DNA of 64,000 bases from Phycisphaeraceae bacterium (GTDB taxonomy: Bacteria; Planctomycetota; Phycisphaerae; Phycisphaerales; UBA1924). Location of the stretch: assembly GCA_020639215.1 (NCBI GenBank), contig JACKHA010000002.1:107725-171724 (forward strand), in the 5' to 3' direction. The notes under the pieces were generated by a model, which saw only the letters and a program-made list of their open reading frames with translations, made no database searches and was not told the origin of the DNA. Position numbers and translations under genes: made by a program. Of this stretch, positions 51,719 through 63,371 are shown piece after piece; within the stretch, counting starts at the first letter, position 1, and the number at the start of each line of letters is the position of its first letter.

Positions 51719-54532
51719 ATGCGCCGGATTCTTGGCATCGCGGGATCGCTGGCAGTGCTGAGCGCCCCCGCCAGCGGGGCGGCCGCCGCAGCGGCGAGCG
51801 CTTCCCAGAGCGTTGTGTCGGCACAGCCCGAGCCCGAACCCGAACCCCAGCCCGACCGCCGCCCCGAGGCCGCCCGGCGGACCGTCGGCCTGTTCGACTT
51901 CGAGGAGTTCTCAACCAACCCCGGGCTGGTGCCGCTGCGGTGGCGTGTCGCCCAGGACGGGCTCGGCCAGGACCGCCCCGGCTTCCCGATCTTCAACGCG
52001 CCGGAGCTCGACTATGGGGTCGCCTTCGCCGGGCAGGGCTCTGTGCGCCTTCCCACGCGCGGCGGCTCGACCTCCCTCATCGTCGAGCCGGGCGTGCTGC
52101 CGGTGTTCCCCGAGGCCGACTACCGCGTCTCGACGATGGTCCGCACGCACGGCCTGGAGCACGCCCGCGCGTTCATCGAAGCAAGCCTCCTCGACGATCG
52201 GGGCGGGGTCATCCCCGGGAGCCGCGTCCGCAGCCTTCCCATGCAGACCGACGGCCAATGGGAAGAGGTGGGCGTCACGGTGCGGGGCGACTTCCCCGAG
52301 GCCGCGTTCGTCCGCATCGAACTCTCGCTGCTCCAACCCGAGCAGTTCGCGCGCGACGCGCCCGGCTACGGGCGGGCCTGGGCGTCGGATGTCTCCGGGG
52401 CCGCCTGGTTCGACGACGTGTCGGTTGTTCAGCAGCCGCGGGTCTCGCTGTCGACGGGCGCGCCCGGCAACGTGGTCAATCTGCCCTCGAAGCCGGTGAT
52501 CACGATCCTCGCTCGCGATGCGGCGGGTGAGACGCTCGAGGGCGTCTGCCGCGTCTTTGACGCCGACGGTCGGCTCGTGCGCTCGATGCGTCGCCCGATG
52601 CAGAGCGGGCGGTGGGAGGAGCGGTGGGATCCGGCCCTGACTCGGCTGGGGTGGTACCGCGTGGTGGTCGAGATCTGGGGCGACGGGCGGCGTTTGGGAT
52701 GGGGCACGCTCGACCTGGCATGGCTGCCCGCCCGCCGGGCCCGGGGCGAGGCGCCGGGGGGCTTCGGCGTGCTGGTCAGCGACCCGGCGCTGGGCACGCC
52801 GCGCGAGATCGCCGGGGCGGGCGAGGTCGCGTCGGTCGATCACCTCACGCTCCCGATCTGGCCGGCGTCGCTGGAGCCCGAAGCGATCGGCGCCCTGGCG
52901 CAGGGCCTGGGCGAGCTGACCGCATCGACGGGCACGCTCCGTGGGCACGTCGAGTTCGCCCTCACGACCGTGCCCGACACGCTCGCGAGCGTGCTGGGGA
53001 TCCGACGCGAGCAAGTCATGCGAGCGCTGGCCCAGGACAGGACAACCTGGTCGGCGTACCTCGACCCGCTGCTCGATCGCTTCGGGCAATCGGTCCGGCG
53101 GTGGCAGCTCGGCGCGGCCGGGGACGAGTCGGCGACCGGCTCCGCGGCGTTCGAGGACAACCTGCGGGCCGCGGGCGGGGCGATCGCCCGTCTCGTGCCC
53201 GGCCCGGTGCTTGTGGTTCCATGGCGGGCCGATCGCGAGCCCGCGGCGCTCCCGTCGGTCCGCGGCATCGATCACGAGTTCAATGTTCTTGTGCCGGCGT
53301 CGTTCGCCCCCGAGGGCGTCGAAGAGGCCGTGCGGGAGTGGACCCCGCCCGCTTCGGCCTCCTCCCCCACGCCGACGACCTTTGTGCTCGAAACCATCGA
53401 CCCTGACATCTACGGCTCCCGGGCCGCCGTCATCGACGCGTTCCGGAGGGGCGTCCACGCCTGGGCGGGGGCGGGGGCGTCCCAGCCGCGCCTGTCGCTG
53501 GTCGATCCATGGGTCCGGAGCGACGACCCACGCGCGACGCTGATGCCCCGCCCGCAGCTCGCCGCGTGGCGGACGCTGCGCGACCATCTCGGCGGGCGAC
53601 AGGTGCTCGGCACGGCCCCAACCTCGCCGGGCGTGCGTTGCTTCGTGCTCAGCCCGCGCGACCGGAGCACGGAGGCCGGCGCCCTGGTCGCCTGGTCCGA
53701 ATGGGCCGATCCCGAGAGCGCCGCGATCGACATGATGCTCAGCACGGGGCCGGTCCGGGTGATCGACCCCTTCGGCAACGAGCGGGTCGTGCATCCCGAG
53801 GAGCAGATTCGGCGGGGCCTGATCGCCCGTCGCCATCGCATCCCGCTGACCGACATGCCGGTGATTGTCGAGGGCGTGGATGTCGCCCTCGTCCGCCTGC
53901 AGTCGTCGCTGCGTGTCGATCCGCCGACCATCACGGCCCAGGCCGCTCCCCTCGATCTGTCGCTGATCCTCCGGAACCCTTGGGACCTGCCGCTGGCCGG
54001 GCGGGCGCTGATCGTCGATCCGGGCGGGACGGGCGCGGGCGGCCAGCGCGACCGCTCGTGGCGGATCGAGCCCCGCACCTTCGACTTCGAGGCGCCGGCC
54101 GGCGGCGAGGCCACCATGCCGCTCTCGGTGCTGATGCGTGAGTTCGAGGAGGCCGGCACCAAGAACTGGATCATCGACGTGCGTCTGGCCGGGCGCGAGG
54201 ACCTGGGCTGGATCACGATCGCGGCCCCGATGGAGGTCGGGCTCGACGGGGTGGACCTGCGCCTCTCGACCCGTCCCAACGGGGCGGACCTGTGGGTCGA
54301 GCTGTCGATCAGCAACTCGCGTGACACGCCGGTCGTGCTCGACTCGGTCGTGTTCGCCCCCGGCTTCCCGCGCGAGCGACGCACGATCGGGCAGGTCGCC
54401 CCGCGCAGCCAGCTCGCCCGCCGCTTCTTCTACGCGGATGGCGCCCGACTGCTGTCCGGGCAAGCGATCACCGCCAGCATCCGCGAGACCGACAACGGGC
54501 GCCGCGAGAACCGGACGGTCATCGTCCCGTGA
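51719..54532 (+). CDS. large secreted beta-rich protein of unknown function
   Basis: A 937-residue protein. The signal peptide (MRRILGIAGSLAVLSAPASGAAAAA) is followed by a Pro/Glu linker of about 25 residues. The segment from about residue 58 (VGLFDFEEFSTNPGLVPLRW) to 230 resembles a carbohydrate-binding-like beta-sandwich (SLLDDRGGVIPGS, VSGAAWFDDVSVVQQPRVSL). The central part may hold a second barrel-like domain (IDHEFNVLVPASFAPEGVE ... TFVLETIDPDIYG), and the C terminus is again beta-rich. I recognise no catalytic family. The ATG at 51719 gives the signal peptide; upstream frame belongs to the methyltransferase region. Surface or periplasmic location is inferred. Confidence 0.78.
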   Translation: MRRILGIAGSLAVLSAPASGAAAAAASASQSVVSAQPEPEPEPQPDRRPEAARRTVGLFDFEEFSTNPGLVPLRWRVAQDGLGQDRPGFPIFNAPELDYGVAFAGQGSVRLPTRGGSTSLIVEPGVLPVFPEADYRVSTMVRTHGLEHARAFIEASLLDDRGGVIPGSRVRSLPMQTDGQWEEVGVTVRGDFPEAAFVRIELSLLQPEQFARDAPGYGRAWASDVSGAAWFDDVSVVQQPRVSLSTGAPGNVVNLPSKPVITILARDAAGETLEGVCRVFDADGRLVRSMRRPMQSGRWEERWDPALTRLGWYRVVVEIWGDGRRLGWGTLDLAWLPARRARGEAPGGFGVLVSDPALGTPREIAGAGEVASVDHLTLPIWPASLEPEAIGALAQGLGELTASTGTLRGHVEFALTTVPDTLASVLGIRREQVMRALAQDRTTWSAYLDPLLDRFGQSVRRWQLGAAGDESATGSAAFEDNLRAAGGAIARLVPGPVLVVPWRADREPAALPSVRGIDHEFNVLVPASFAPEGVEEAVREWTPPASASSPTPTTFVLETIDPDIYGSRAAVIDAFRRGVHAWAGAGASQPRLSLVDPWVRSDDPRATLMPRPQLAAWRTLRDHLGGRQVLGTAPTSPGVRCFVLSPRDRSTEAGALVAWSEWADPESAAIDMMLSTGPVRVIDPFGNERVVHPEEQIRRGLIARRHRIPLTDMPVIVEGVDVALVRLQSSLRVDPPTITAQAAPLDLSLILRNPWDLPLAGRALIVDPGGTGAGGQRDRSWRIEPRTFDFEAPAGGEATMPLSVLMREFEEAGTKNWIIDVRLAGREDLGWITIAAPMEVGLDGVDLRLSTRPNGADLWVELSISNSRDTPVVLDSVVFAPGFPRERRTIGQVAPRSQLARRFFYADGARLLSGQAITASIRETDNGRRENRTVIVP

Positions 54533-54777
54533 CTCTGATCGGGATCTGGGCGGATGGCGGCGGGGCGGACGGGCGAGTTGCCCGGCCGAGGGGGCGAATC
54601 GACCCGCCCGGCGCCGGCGAACCCCTTCACGCGTAACCTTTCGGAAGTTGGCCGGTTGAACTGGTGGGTGGCGGAATAGGTCGGCGGGGCCGGCGGTTGC
54701 CCCCTGTTCAGGTTGGGGCCCCGTCGTGTCCCGGAACGCTGCTCGTGGGCAGTGGTCGTTCGCATGTGGAGGCTCGG

Positions 54778-56508
54778 ATGGGACGCAGGAACGCGGGGCG
54801 AACGACAATCATCGTGGCCGCAGCGTTGGCGCTGCTGGCCGGCGGCACCGTTGTCGCGTACCAGGCGGCGGCTCCCAAGGACGCCAAGCCCGCGTCCCGG
54901 ACCGCTGACCTTGTTCTCGCGGAGCAGATGTCCTTCGACATCACGACCACGGCGACGGGTGAGCTCGAGGCCCGGCGTCAGGTGGAACTGCGCAGCCAAC
55001 TCGACGACCGGTCGTCGATCGTCGAGATCGTCCCCGAGGGCACGTTCGTGCAGGCCGGCACGGTGCTGGTCCGTCTCAAGAGCGATCAGATCCGCACCAG
55101 CATCGAGGAGGAGACGCTCCGGACCGAGTCGGCCCGGGCCGATCTGGTTGCTGCGGAGAACCAGTACGAGATCCAGGTCAGCCAGAACGAGTCGCGCCTC
55201 GAGCAGGCGCAGGTGCGCCTGCGCCTGGCCGAGCTGTCGCTGCAGCAGTGGCTCGAGGGCGACGACAAGCAGCGGATGCAGGACCTGCAGCTGGACCTGG
55301 AGCGAGCCCAGATCGACCTGGCCCGCATCGAGGACCTGTACGAGCGGAAGGTCCGCCTCCAGGGGCTTGGGTTCCTCTCATCCGACGATCTGAAGCAGGA
55401 GGAGATCCGCCTGATCGCGGCTCGGGCCGCCATCGCGCGCGCGGAGCTGGCCCTGGACTCCTACCAGCAGTACCAGCGTGAGCGCCAGCTGACGCAGCTT
55501 CGGTCCGACGTGGAGCAGGCGACGGCCGAGGTCGATCGCGTGCAGCGTCAGAACGAGATCGAACTGGTCAGCCGCAACGCGCAGCGGATCAACGCGCGCC
55601 GCCAGCTCCAGGTCCGCGAGGCCCGCCTGGCCGAGGACCAGGAGCAGCTGATCAACTGCGACATCATCGCCCCGACGTCCGGGCTGGTGGTGTACGCGAC
55701 GAGCGTGGACCGCGGCTCGCGCTGGGGCCAGAACGGGCAGACGCCTCTGCAGATCGGTCGAGACGTCAGCCCGAACGAGTCGCTGATCATCCTGCCGGAC
55801 ACGTCGGAGATGATCGCCAAGGTCCGGGTGCACGAAAGCCTGGCGGGACGGGTCCGCCAGGGCCAGAGCGTGAACATCGCGATCGACGCGCTGGCCGGGC
55901 ACACGTTCACGGGCGAGGTCGTGTCCATCGGCGTGCTGGCGGAGGGAAGCGACTGGCGCGACCCGAACCGGCGCGAGTACACCGTCCGCACGACGATCCG
56001 CACGCCCGAGGGCGTGGAACTCAAGCCCTCGATGCGGGCCGACGCCACGATTGCGCTTGGACGAGTGGACAACGCGCTGGCCGTGCCCATCCAGGCCATC
56101 TTCGCTGAGGGACTGGTTCGCTACGTCCACGTGCCTCGCGGCAACAAGTTCGTCCGCGTGCCGGTCCAGGTTGGTCGGCGGAGCGAGCTGTTCGCCGAGG
56201 TTCTGGCGGGCATCGACGCGGGCACGCCCGTGCTCGTGCGAGAGCCGGCGGCGGGCGAGGTGATCGCCGAGGCGTGGAGGGCCGAGCAGCTGAGGGCGGT
56301 CGGGCTTGAACTGAGCGAGGCGGGCGAGCCCCAGCCGATCGGCGGCATGCCGACGTCGGGCGGGCCGGGCGCGGCGCCCGGAGGACGCCCGAGCGGCGCG
56401 GGACCGGGGGGCCAAGGGGCGTCACAGGGCGGCGGCCCGGGCGGTGAGCAGAGCGGACGGCGCGGCGGCGGTCGCCCCCAGGGCGGTGAACCCCCGCGCG
56501 ACGAGTAG
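54778..56508 (+). CDS. HlyD/MacA-like membrane-fusion protein
   Basis: A 576-residue periplasmic adaptor. One N-terminal membrane helix (TTIIVAAALALLAGGTVVAYQ) is followed by a lipoyl half (LEARRQVELRSQLDDRSSIVEIVPEGTFVQAGTVLVRL), a long coiled-coil hairpin (about 90-280, heptad-like ESRLEQAQVRLRLAELSL ... VEQATAEVDRVQRQNEIELV), the second lipoyl half (IIAPTSGLVVYATSVDRGSRWG) and a beta-barrel (MIAKVRVHESLAGRVRQGQSVNIAIDAL). The C terminus is a Gly-rich tail. Such proteins link inner-membrane ABC or RND pumps to the outer membrane; no pump gene is adjacent. The ATG at 54778 has GGAGG five bases upstream. Confidence 0.87.
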   Translation: MGRRNAGRTTIIVAAALALLAGGTVVAYQAAAPKDAKPASRTADLVLAEQMSFDITTTATGELEARRQVELRSQLDDRSSIVEIVPEGTFVQAGTVLVRLKSDQIRTSIEEETLRTESARADLVAAENQYEIQVSQNESRLEQAQVRLRLAELSLQQWLEGDDKQRMQDLQLDLERAQIDLARIEDLYERKVRLQGLGFLSSDDLKQEEIRLIAARAAIARAELALDSYQQYQRERQLTQLRSDVEQATAEVDRVQRQNEIELVSRNAQRINARRQLQVREARLAEDQEQLINCDIIAPTSGLVVYATSVDRGSRWGQNGQTPLQIGRDVSPNESLIILPDTSEMIAKVRVHESLAGRVRQGQSVNIAIDALAGHTFTGEVVSIGVLAEGSDWRDPNRREYTVRTTIRTPEGVELKPSMRADATIALGRVDNALAVPIQAIFAEGLVRYVHVPRGNKFVRVPVQVGRRSELFAEVLAGIDAGTPVLVREPAAGEVIAEAWRAEQLRAVGLELSEAGEPQPIGGMPTSGGPGAAPGGRPSGAGPGGQGASQGGGPGGEQSGRRGGGRPQGGEPPRDE

Positions 56509-56610
56509 GCCATCCGGCTTGCGCCGATGGACCCATACCTCTTTTCTCTGCGTATTCAGCGAGCCGCTGCGGAGCGTCCCGGTTCCGGCTCCGCGAACCT
56601 GTTGAGTCAG

Positions 56611-59217
<2,607 letters not shown>

Positions 59218-59320
59218 GTCCGGCGCGAAGCGACGCGGGCGCGCCCCTGCTCACGCCATTCTGCCAGATTCTTCGCCTCATCCGCCCGGCGGGGCCCGGT
59301 CGAGCCGCCCCCGGTGCGCC

Positions 59321-60046
59321 CTACCGCACCCGGCTGAAGAACCTCGACTCGTTGCCGATCACCTCCGCCAGGCGCTCCTGGGCCCGGGCCCGCAGCATGT
59401 ACACCGCGCCCTGGCTCTTGCCCAGGTCGGCCGCTACCGACTCAATGTCCTTGCCCTGCAGGTCGTACAGGCGCAGCACCTTCTCGTAGTCCGGCGGGAG
59501 TTTCGACAGGGCCCGGTCCAGTTCCGTGACCATCTCGCCCCGGGCCGCCTTCACGCTCGGCGTCGTCAGCGTGAAGCCCATCACCTCCACGAGCGCCGCG
59601 TACGACTCGCCCGGCGGCTTGTCGGCCAGACGCTTCCGCGGGTCGGGGCGTTTGGCCCGCTCCAGCCCGCGGATCGAGTCCCGCAGGTTGTTGTCGGCGA
59701 TCCGCTGGATCCACGCGACGAACGAGCCCTCGCCGCGGTCGCTGAACGTCGAGATCTTCAGCGCGGCTTCGAGGTACGTGACCTGCATCACGTCGTCCTC
59801 GTCGAGCACCGACTTCCAGTGCTGCCCAATGGCATGCTTGATCCGTCCCCGGACCGTCGGGCCGTGGCGCTTGAGCAGGGCCGCAAAGGCCGCGTCGTCG
59901 CCCCCGGCGGCCCGCGTCGCGAGCTCGCCGTCGCTCGGCTCGCCCGCGGGCGTGGCGGGAGCCTTGGCGCCCGCCTTGATCGCCTTGGCGGCCTTTGGCA
60001 TCGGCGTGCTGTCCGACCCCGAACCAGGATCCGATTCCGCACCCAT
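59321..60046 (-). CDS. ECF-family RNA polymerase sigma factor
   Basis: A 241-residue sigma-70 family factor of the ECF type. The N-terminal 45 residues are a basic, Ala/Pro-rich extension. Region 2 is about 50-125 (AAFAALLKRHGPTVRGRIKHAI ... LDEDDVMQVTYLEAALKI); region 4 about 170-235 (LDRALSKLPPDYEKVLRLYDLQGKDIESVAADLGKSQGAVYMLRARAQERL), with a helix-turn-helix for -35 recognition. The adjacent Ser/Thr kinase gene suggests the kinase modulates this factor, a pairing common in planctomycetes. The ATG at 60046 is preferred; shorter starts exist (residue 16). Confidence 0.9.
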   Translation of the reverse strand: MGAESDPGSGSDSTPMPKAAKAIKAGAKAPATPAGEPSDGELATRAAGGDDAAFAALLKRHGPTVRGRIKHAIGQHWKSVLDEDDVMQVTYLEAALKISTFSDRGEGSFVAWIQRIADNNLRDSIRGLERAKRPDPRKRLADKPPGESYAALVEVMGFTLTTPSVKAARGEMVTELDRALSKLPPDYEKVLRLYDLQGKDIESVAADLGKSQGAVYMLRARAQERLAEVIGNESRFFSRVR

Positions 60047-60107
60047 GGAATCAGTCTACCAGTTCCGGGCGGGTGCGACGAGGCGAATTGGGCGTGGACG
60101 CCCGGCG

Positions 60108-60824
60108 TTACCGCCGACGCCGGCCCGCGCCGACCGCCCCGAGCCCGAGCAGCGCGAGCGCGCCCGGCGCCGGGATCACCGTCGCCTGCAGGTCGAACGA
60201 CAGCCCGATCGCGTCGTTGACGAACCCGCCGGCCTGGGCCGTCACCGTCAGGTCGGCCACGAGCGTGACGACGTGGGTGCCGGCCGGGAGCGTGCCGGAG
60301 TTGCTCATCGTCGTCAGGGAGGGCATGTTGACCTGGGGGTACGGCGAGAACGGGCCGAGCACCAGGTACGATCCCGTCCCGAACGACGGGCCCGCTGTCG
60401 GGCTCGACCAGATCGCGTTGTAGGAGATCGGCTGGGCGGCGGTGAAGACGAACGAGATCTGCGCGAACGAGTGGTTCGAGGCGCTCGCCGTTGCCTGGGT
60501 CGCGTCGGCCAGGGCGAACATCACGACCTGCCCGGTGACGCCGGTCGTGGTCGCGGTGCTCGAGATCGACCACGCGCTGGTGGTCGTGGTCGACCACGTC
60601 GCCCCGCCGAATGAGAATGTGTCAACGACCGGCCCGAACGCGCCGGGCACCGGATGCTGGGCCTGGGCCAGGCTCGTGCCCAGCGCCACCGGGTTCCCGC
60701 CCAGGAAGTAGTCGTACCCCCCGCCCTGCTGCATCGTCGGCGACACCGCCACCAACGCCTGCCCCAGCGCGACCGAACCCGACGCGCACACCGCAACCGC
60801 CGCCCCAACCCAGGCCTGTCTCAT
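60108..60824 (-). CDS. exported PEP-CTERM-like protein
   Basis: A 238-residue secreted protein. The signal peptide (MRQAWVGAAVAVCASGSVALG) is followed by a Ser/Thr/Gly-rich beta domain with no recognised family. The C terminus reads VIPAPGALALLGLGAVGAGRRRR: a PAPG motif, a hydrophobic segment and an Arg cluster, the layout of PEP-CTERM sorting signals recognised by exosortase-type systems. No exosortase gene is in the window. The ATG at 60824 has GGAG six bases upstream. Confidence 0.84.
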   Translation of the reverse strand: MRQAWVGAAVAVCASGSVALGQALVAVSPTMQQGGGYDYFLGGNPVALGTSLAQAQHPVPGAFGPVVDTFSFGGATWSTTTTSAWSISSTATTTGVTGQVVMFALADATQATASASNHSFAQISFVFTAAQPISYNAIWSSPTAGPSFGTGSYLVLGPFSPYPQVNMPSLTTMSNSGTLPAGTHVVTLVADLTVTAQAGGFVNDAIGLSFDLQATVIPAPGALALLGLGAVGAGRRRR

Positions 60825-60975
60825 GCGTCTCTCCTCGGCGTGCCCGGTGGGGCACGCCGGACCAAGATACCGCACGGGGGCTTGCGCGCACAAGACCGTA
60901 CCAGAACCGAGACCTCCGCTCGCCCGGCGTACGGATGGCCTCGCGAACTCGCGAGGGCGGCTCTGAGAACCACCC

Positions 60976-60991
60976 GCGATCCCACGATCGC
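60976..60991 (-). terminator. GCGATC palindrome after the small membrane protein gene
   Basis: GCGATC-CCAC-GATCGC lies nine bases past the stop at 61000 of the leftward gene. It matches the palindrome unit of 41559-41631. A second hairpin (CCTCGC/GCGAGG, 60939-60956) is just beyond. No T-run is present. Confidence 0.35.
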
Positions 60992-60999
60992 CGCTCCGA

Positions 61000-61272
61000 T
61001 CAGTGCCTGTGCTTCGGGATCGCCAGCGACGCCCACGTCCAGATGAACAGCAGCAGGCCCACCCCGCCCAGCGCCAGCCCGCACCCCACCGGCCCGAGCG
61101 TGTCGTACGCCCGGATGATGAGCGCCTTGATCGTCTTGACCCGCGACCGGTCGTAGTGGTTGATCGCCATCGCCGAGCGAGGGATGAACCCCAGGCCGAT
61201 GGCCCCGCCCAGGCCCATGAACATGAAGCAGCCCACCGAGGCGATCATCCGTTTGACCACGCGCCAGAACAT
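61000..61272 (-). CDS. small membrane protein
   Basis: A 90-residue protein with two transmembrane helices (about 9-30, MIASVGCFMFMGLGGAIGLGF, and 60-84, VGCGLALGGVGLLLFIWTWASLA) joined by a short basic loop. No family is recognised. The frame runs from the ATG at 61272 without close alternative starts. It sits between two PEP-CTERM-like genes on the same strand. Confidence 0.65.
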   Translation of the reverse strand: MFWRVVKRMIASVGCFMFMGLGGAIGLGFIPRSAMAINHYDRSRVKTIKALIIRAYDTLGPVGCGLALGGVGLLLFIWTWASLAIPKHRH

Positions 61273-61423
61273 GGGCGATCCCCCGTCGAGACCCGGCCGA
61301 GACCCGCAGCCCCTTTTCGATCAGGCCCGAGACTACCGCGCCGGCGGCTCCTATGGAACCCCGTTGGCGGCGATACCACCCAACCGCTCGGTGCATCCGC
61401 CCTCTGACGCAGGATTATGGGGG

Positions 61424-62053
61424 TCAGCCGATCCGCCGCCGACGCGAGACGGTGCCAACCCCCATCGCAAGCACGACCCCCACGCCCGGCGCGGGCACGA
61501 CCGTCAGCGTCGCGCTCGTGTACGCCGTCGGCAACGTGATGATGGTCGAGCCGTTCAAGAAAAACACCGGCCCCGGCCCCGTGCCGATCGTGTTGGTGCT
61601 CGTCCACGAGAACTCGACCGGACCCAGCGTGCTCGGCGCTTCCCAGTCGAAACGGACCACGTCAAACCCAGTGTGCACGCCCCACGGCGGCGGGCCAAAG
61701 CCGGTCCCGAAAGGATCGTACAGCCCGCTCTGGATGTCCACGCCCTGCACGCCGCCGCCGACCGCGGTTCCGGGGTTCAGCACCGTCAACTGGTTCGCCC
61801 ACGGGTTCGCGTGCGCAAACGCCGGACTGGACGCCACCCCCACGCCCGGCGACGCGGTGATGTCGCCCTGCAGCAGCCCCAGCACAAGGGTCGGCGGCTG
61901 CTCGCTCCACGAGATGCGCATCGTCACCGCCACGACCTCGCCGGGCGAAACCATGCCGTCGGGGTCGTCGTGCGAGAGCGACAGCGCCGCCGACTGGGCC
62001 GACGCCACGCCGCTGCATGAGACCATTGACAGAACAAAGGCGTACCGACGCAT
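61424..62053 (-). CDS. exported PEP-CTERM-like protein
   Basis: A 209-residue protein. The signal peptide is MRRYAFVLSMVSCSGVASAQ. A beta domain of about 160 residues without recognised family (HDDPDGMVSPGEVVAVTMRI) follows. The C terminus is VVPAPGVGVVLAMGVGTVSRRRR, a PEP-CTERM-like sorting signal (PAPG, hydrophobic helix, Arg cluster). The ATG at 62053 is chosen to begin the signal peptide; the frame further upstream runs antisense-free through sucD and is rejected. sucD begins upstream on the same strand, 80 bases away. Confidence 0.82.
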   Translation of the reverse strand: MRRYAFVLSMVSCSGVASAQSAALSLSHDDPDGMVSPGEVVAVTMRISWSEQPPTLVLGLLQGDITASPGVGVASSPAFAHANPWANQLTVLNPGTAVGGGVQGVDIQSGLYDPFGTGFGPPPWGVHTGFDVVRFDWEAPSTLGPVEFSWTSTNTIGTGPGPVFFLNGSTIITLPTAYTSATLTVVPAPGVGVVLAMGVGTVSRRRRIG

Positions 62054-62133
62054 CTGCGTCCCTCGCGGAACCCCTGTGGCAGCATACCTCGGGACGGGTG
62101 GATAACAAAGGGCCGTGCCGTCGCGCACGGGGT

Positions 62134-63177
62134 TCACCCGATCCTCATCGCCCGCGCCATCGCCTTGCCCATATCCGCCGGCGACAGAGCCACCTCCACC
62201 CCCGAGCCCTGCAGCGCCTTGATCTTCGAATCGGCCGTCCCCTCGCCGCCCGAGATGATCGCCCCGGCGTGCCCCATCCGCTTGCCCGGAGGGGCCGTCC
62301 GCCCCGCGATGAACGCCGCGACCGGCTTGCGGACGTGCTCCTTGATGTACGCCGCCGCGGCCTCCTCGTCGCTCCCGCCGATCTCGCCGATCATCAGGAT
62401 CGCGTCGGTCTCGGGGTCCTGCTCGAACAGCCGCAGGCAGTCGATGTGGTTCAGCCCGCGCACCGGGTCGCCCCCGATGCCGATGCACGTCGACTGGGCC
62501 AGCCCCAGGTTCGACGTCTGCCACACCGCCTCGTACGTCAGCGTCCCCGAGCGCGACACGATGCCGACGGCCTTGCCCGTCGTGCACTTCTTCTCGCTCC
62601 GGTGCGTGTTGATGTACCCCGGCATGATGCCGATCTTGCACCCCCCGCCGCCCTTGGCCGGGTCGGAGTACACCTCGCGCGACGACGTGCCCTCGCCCGT
62701 CTTCGGCCCCGGCGTGATGATGCCGGGGCAGTTGGGGCCGATGAGCGTGATCCGCGACGCGGCGTTCCGCGGTCCCTTCCCTGTCTCGCTGTCTCGCTGC
62801 CTCGCTGCCTCGCTGTTCATCTCGTCGAGAACCGCCCGCACCCGCACCATGTCCTGCACCGGCACGCCCTCGGTGATGCAGCAGATCAGCGACACGCCCG
62901 CGTCGGCCGCCTCCAGGATCGCGTCGCCCGCGAACGCCGGCGGCACGAAGATCATGGTCGCCGTCGCCCCCGTCTCGCGCACGGCCTTGCTCACGGTGTC
63001 GAAGATCGGCACCGAAGCCCCTTCGTCGATCGCGAACGCCTGCCCGCCCTTGCCGGGCGTGACGCCCCCGACCAGGCGCGTGCCGTAGTGGAAGCAGCCC
63101 TTGGCGTGCACCCCGCCGAACGAGCCGGTGATGCCCTGGCACAGGACGCGTGTGTCCTTATTGACGAGAACGGCCAT
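62134..63177 (-). CDS. sucD: succinyl-CoA synthetase alpha subunit with an in-frame repeat insertion
   Basis: A 347-residue SucD. The Rossmann CoA-binding part holds VLCQGITGSFGGVHAKGC, GVTPGKGGQAF and AAILEA-type segments; LIGPNCPGIITPG and GKRMGHAGAIISGG include the phosphorylated active-site His (about residue 304). The enzyme converts succinyl-CoA to succinate with ATP or GTP formation in the citric acid cycle, together with SucC, which is not adjacent. Residues about 119-135 (EAARQRDSETGKGPRNAA) are an insertion absent from ordinary SucD, encoded by the repeat arm at 62779-62815, between QDMVRVRAVLDE and SRITLIGPN. The ATG at 63177 has GGAGG four bases upstream. Confidence 0.93.
   Translation of the reverse strand: MAVLVNKDTRVLCQGITGSFGGVHAKGCFHYGTRLVGGVTPGKGGQAFAIDEGASVPIFDTVSKAVRETGATATMIFVPPAFAGDAILEAADAGVSLICCITEGVPVQDMVRVRAVLDEMNSEAARQRDSETGKGPRNAASRITLIGPNCPGIITPGPKTGEGTSSREVYSDPAKGGGGCKIGIMPGYINTHRSEKKCTTGKAVGIVSRSGTLTYEAVWQTSNLGLAQSTCIGIGGDPVRGLNHIDCLRLFEQDPETDAILMIGEIGGSDEEAAAAYIKEHVRKPVAAFIAGRTAPPGKRMGHAGAIISGGEGTADSKIKALQGSGVEVALSPADMGKAMARAMRIG
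62779..62815. repeat. octamer arm inside sucD
   Basis: A single arm of AGCGAGAC-type units (reverse strand) that is read in frame within sucD as EAARQRDSETG. It has the same sequence and phase as the arms in purL. Confidence 0.8.
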
Positions 63178-63292
63178 ACATCCTCCGAAACTGGAGCGGG
63201 AACCGGGCGCGAAGAGGCAAGGGGCAAGCATAGCGGAGGGGCGCGCGGCGATTCTCCGCCGGCGACGTGCCAGGCACGGCGATTCCACGTGT

Positions 63293-63320
63293 TTGGCTCG
63301 GAAGCGGCCTCTGGTACACT
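63293..63320 (+). promoter_or_regulatory. candidate sigma-70 promoter
   Basis: TTGGCT (63293-63298) and TACACT (63315-63320) are spaced by 16 bases, 51 bases before the ATG of the dockerin gene. Confidence 0.4.
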
Positions 63321-63371
63321 GCGATGGATGCGATCGGGCACCACGCCCGGTCCCGGAAAGGGAGACCCACC

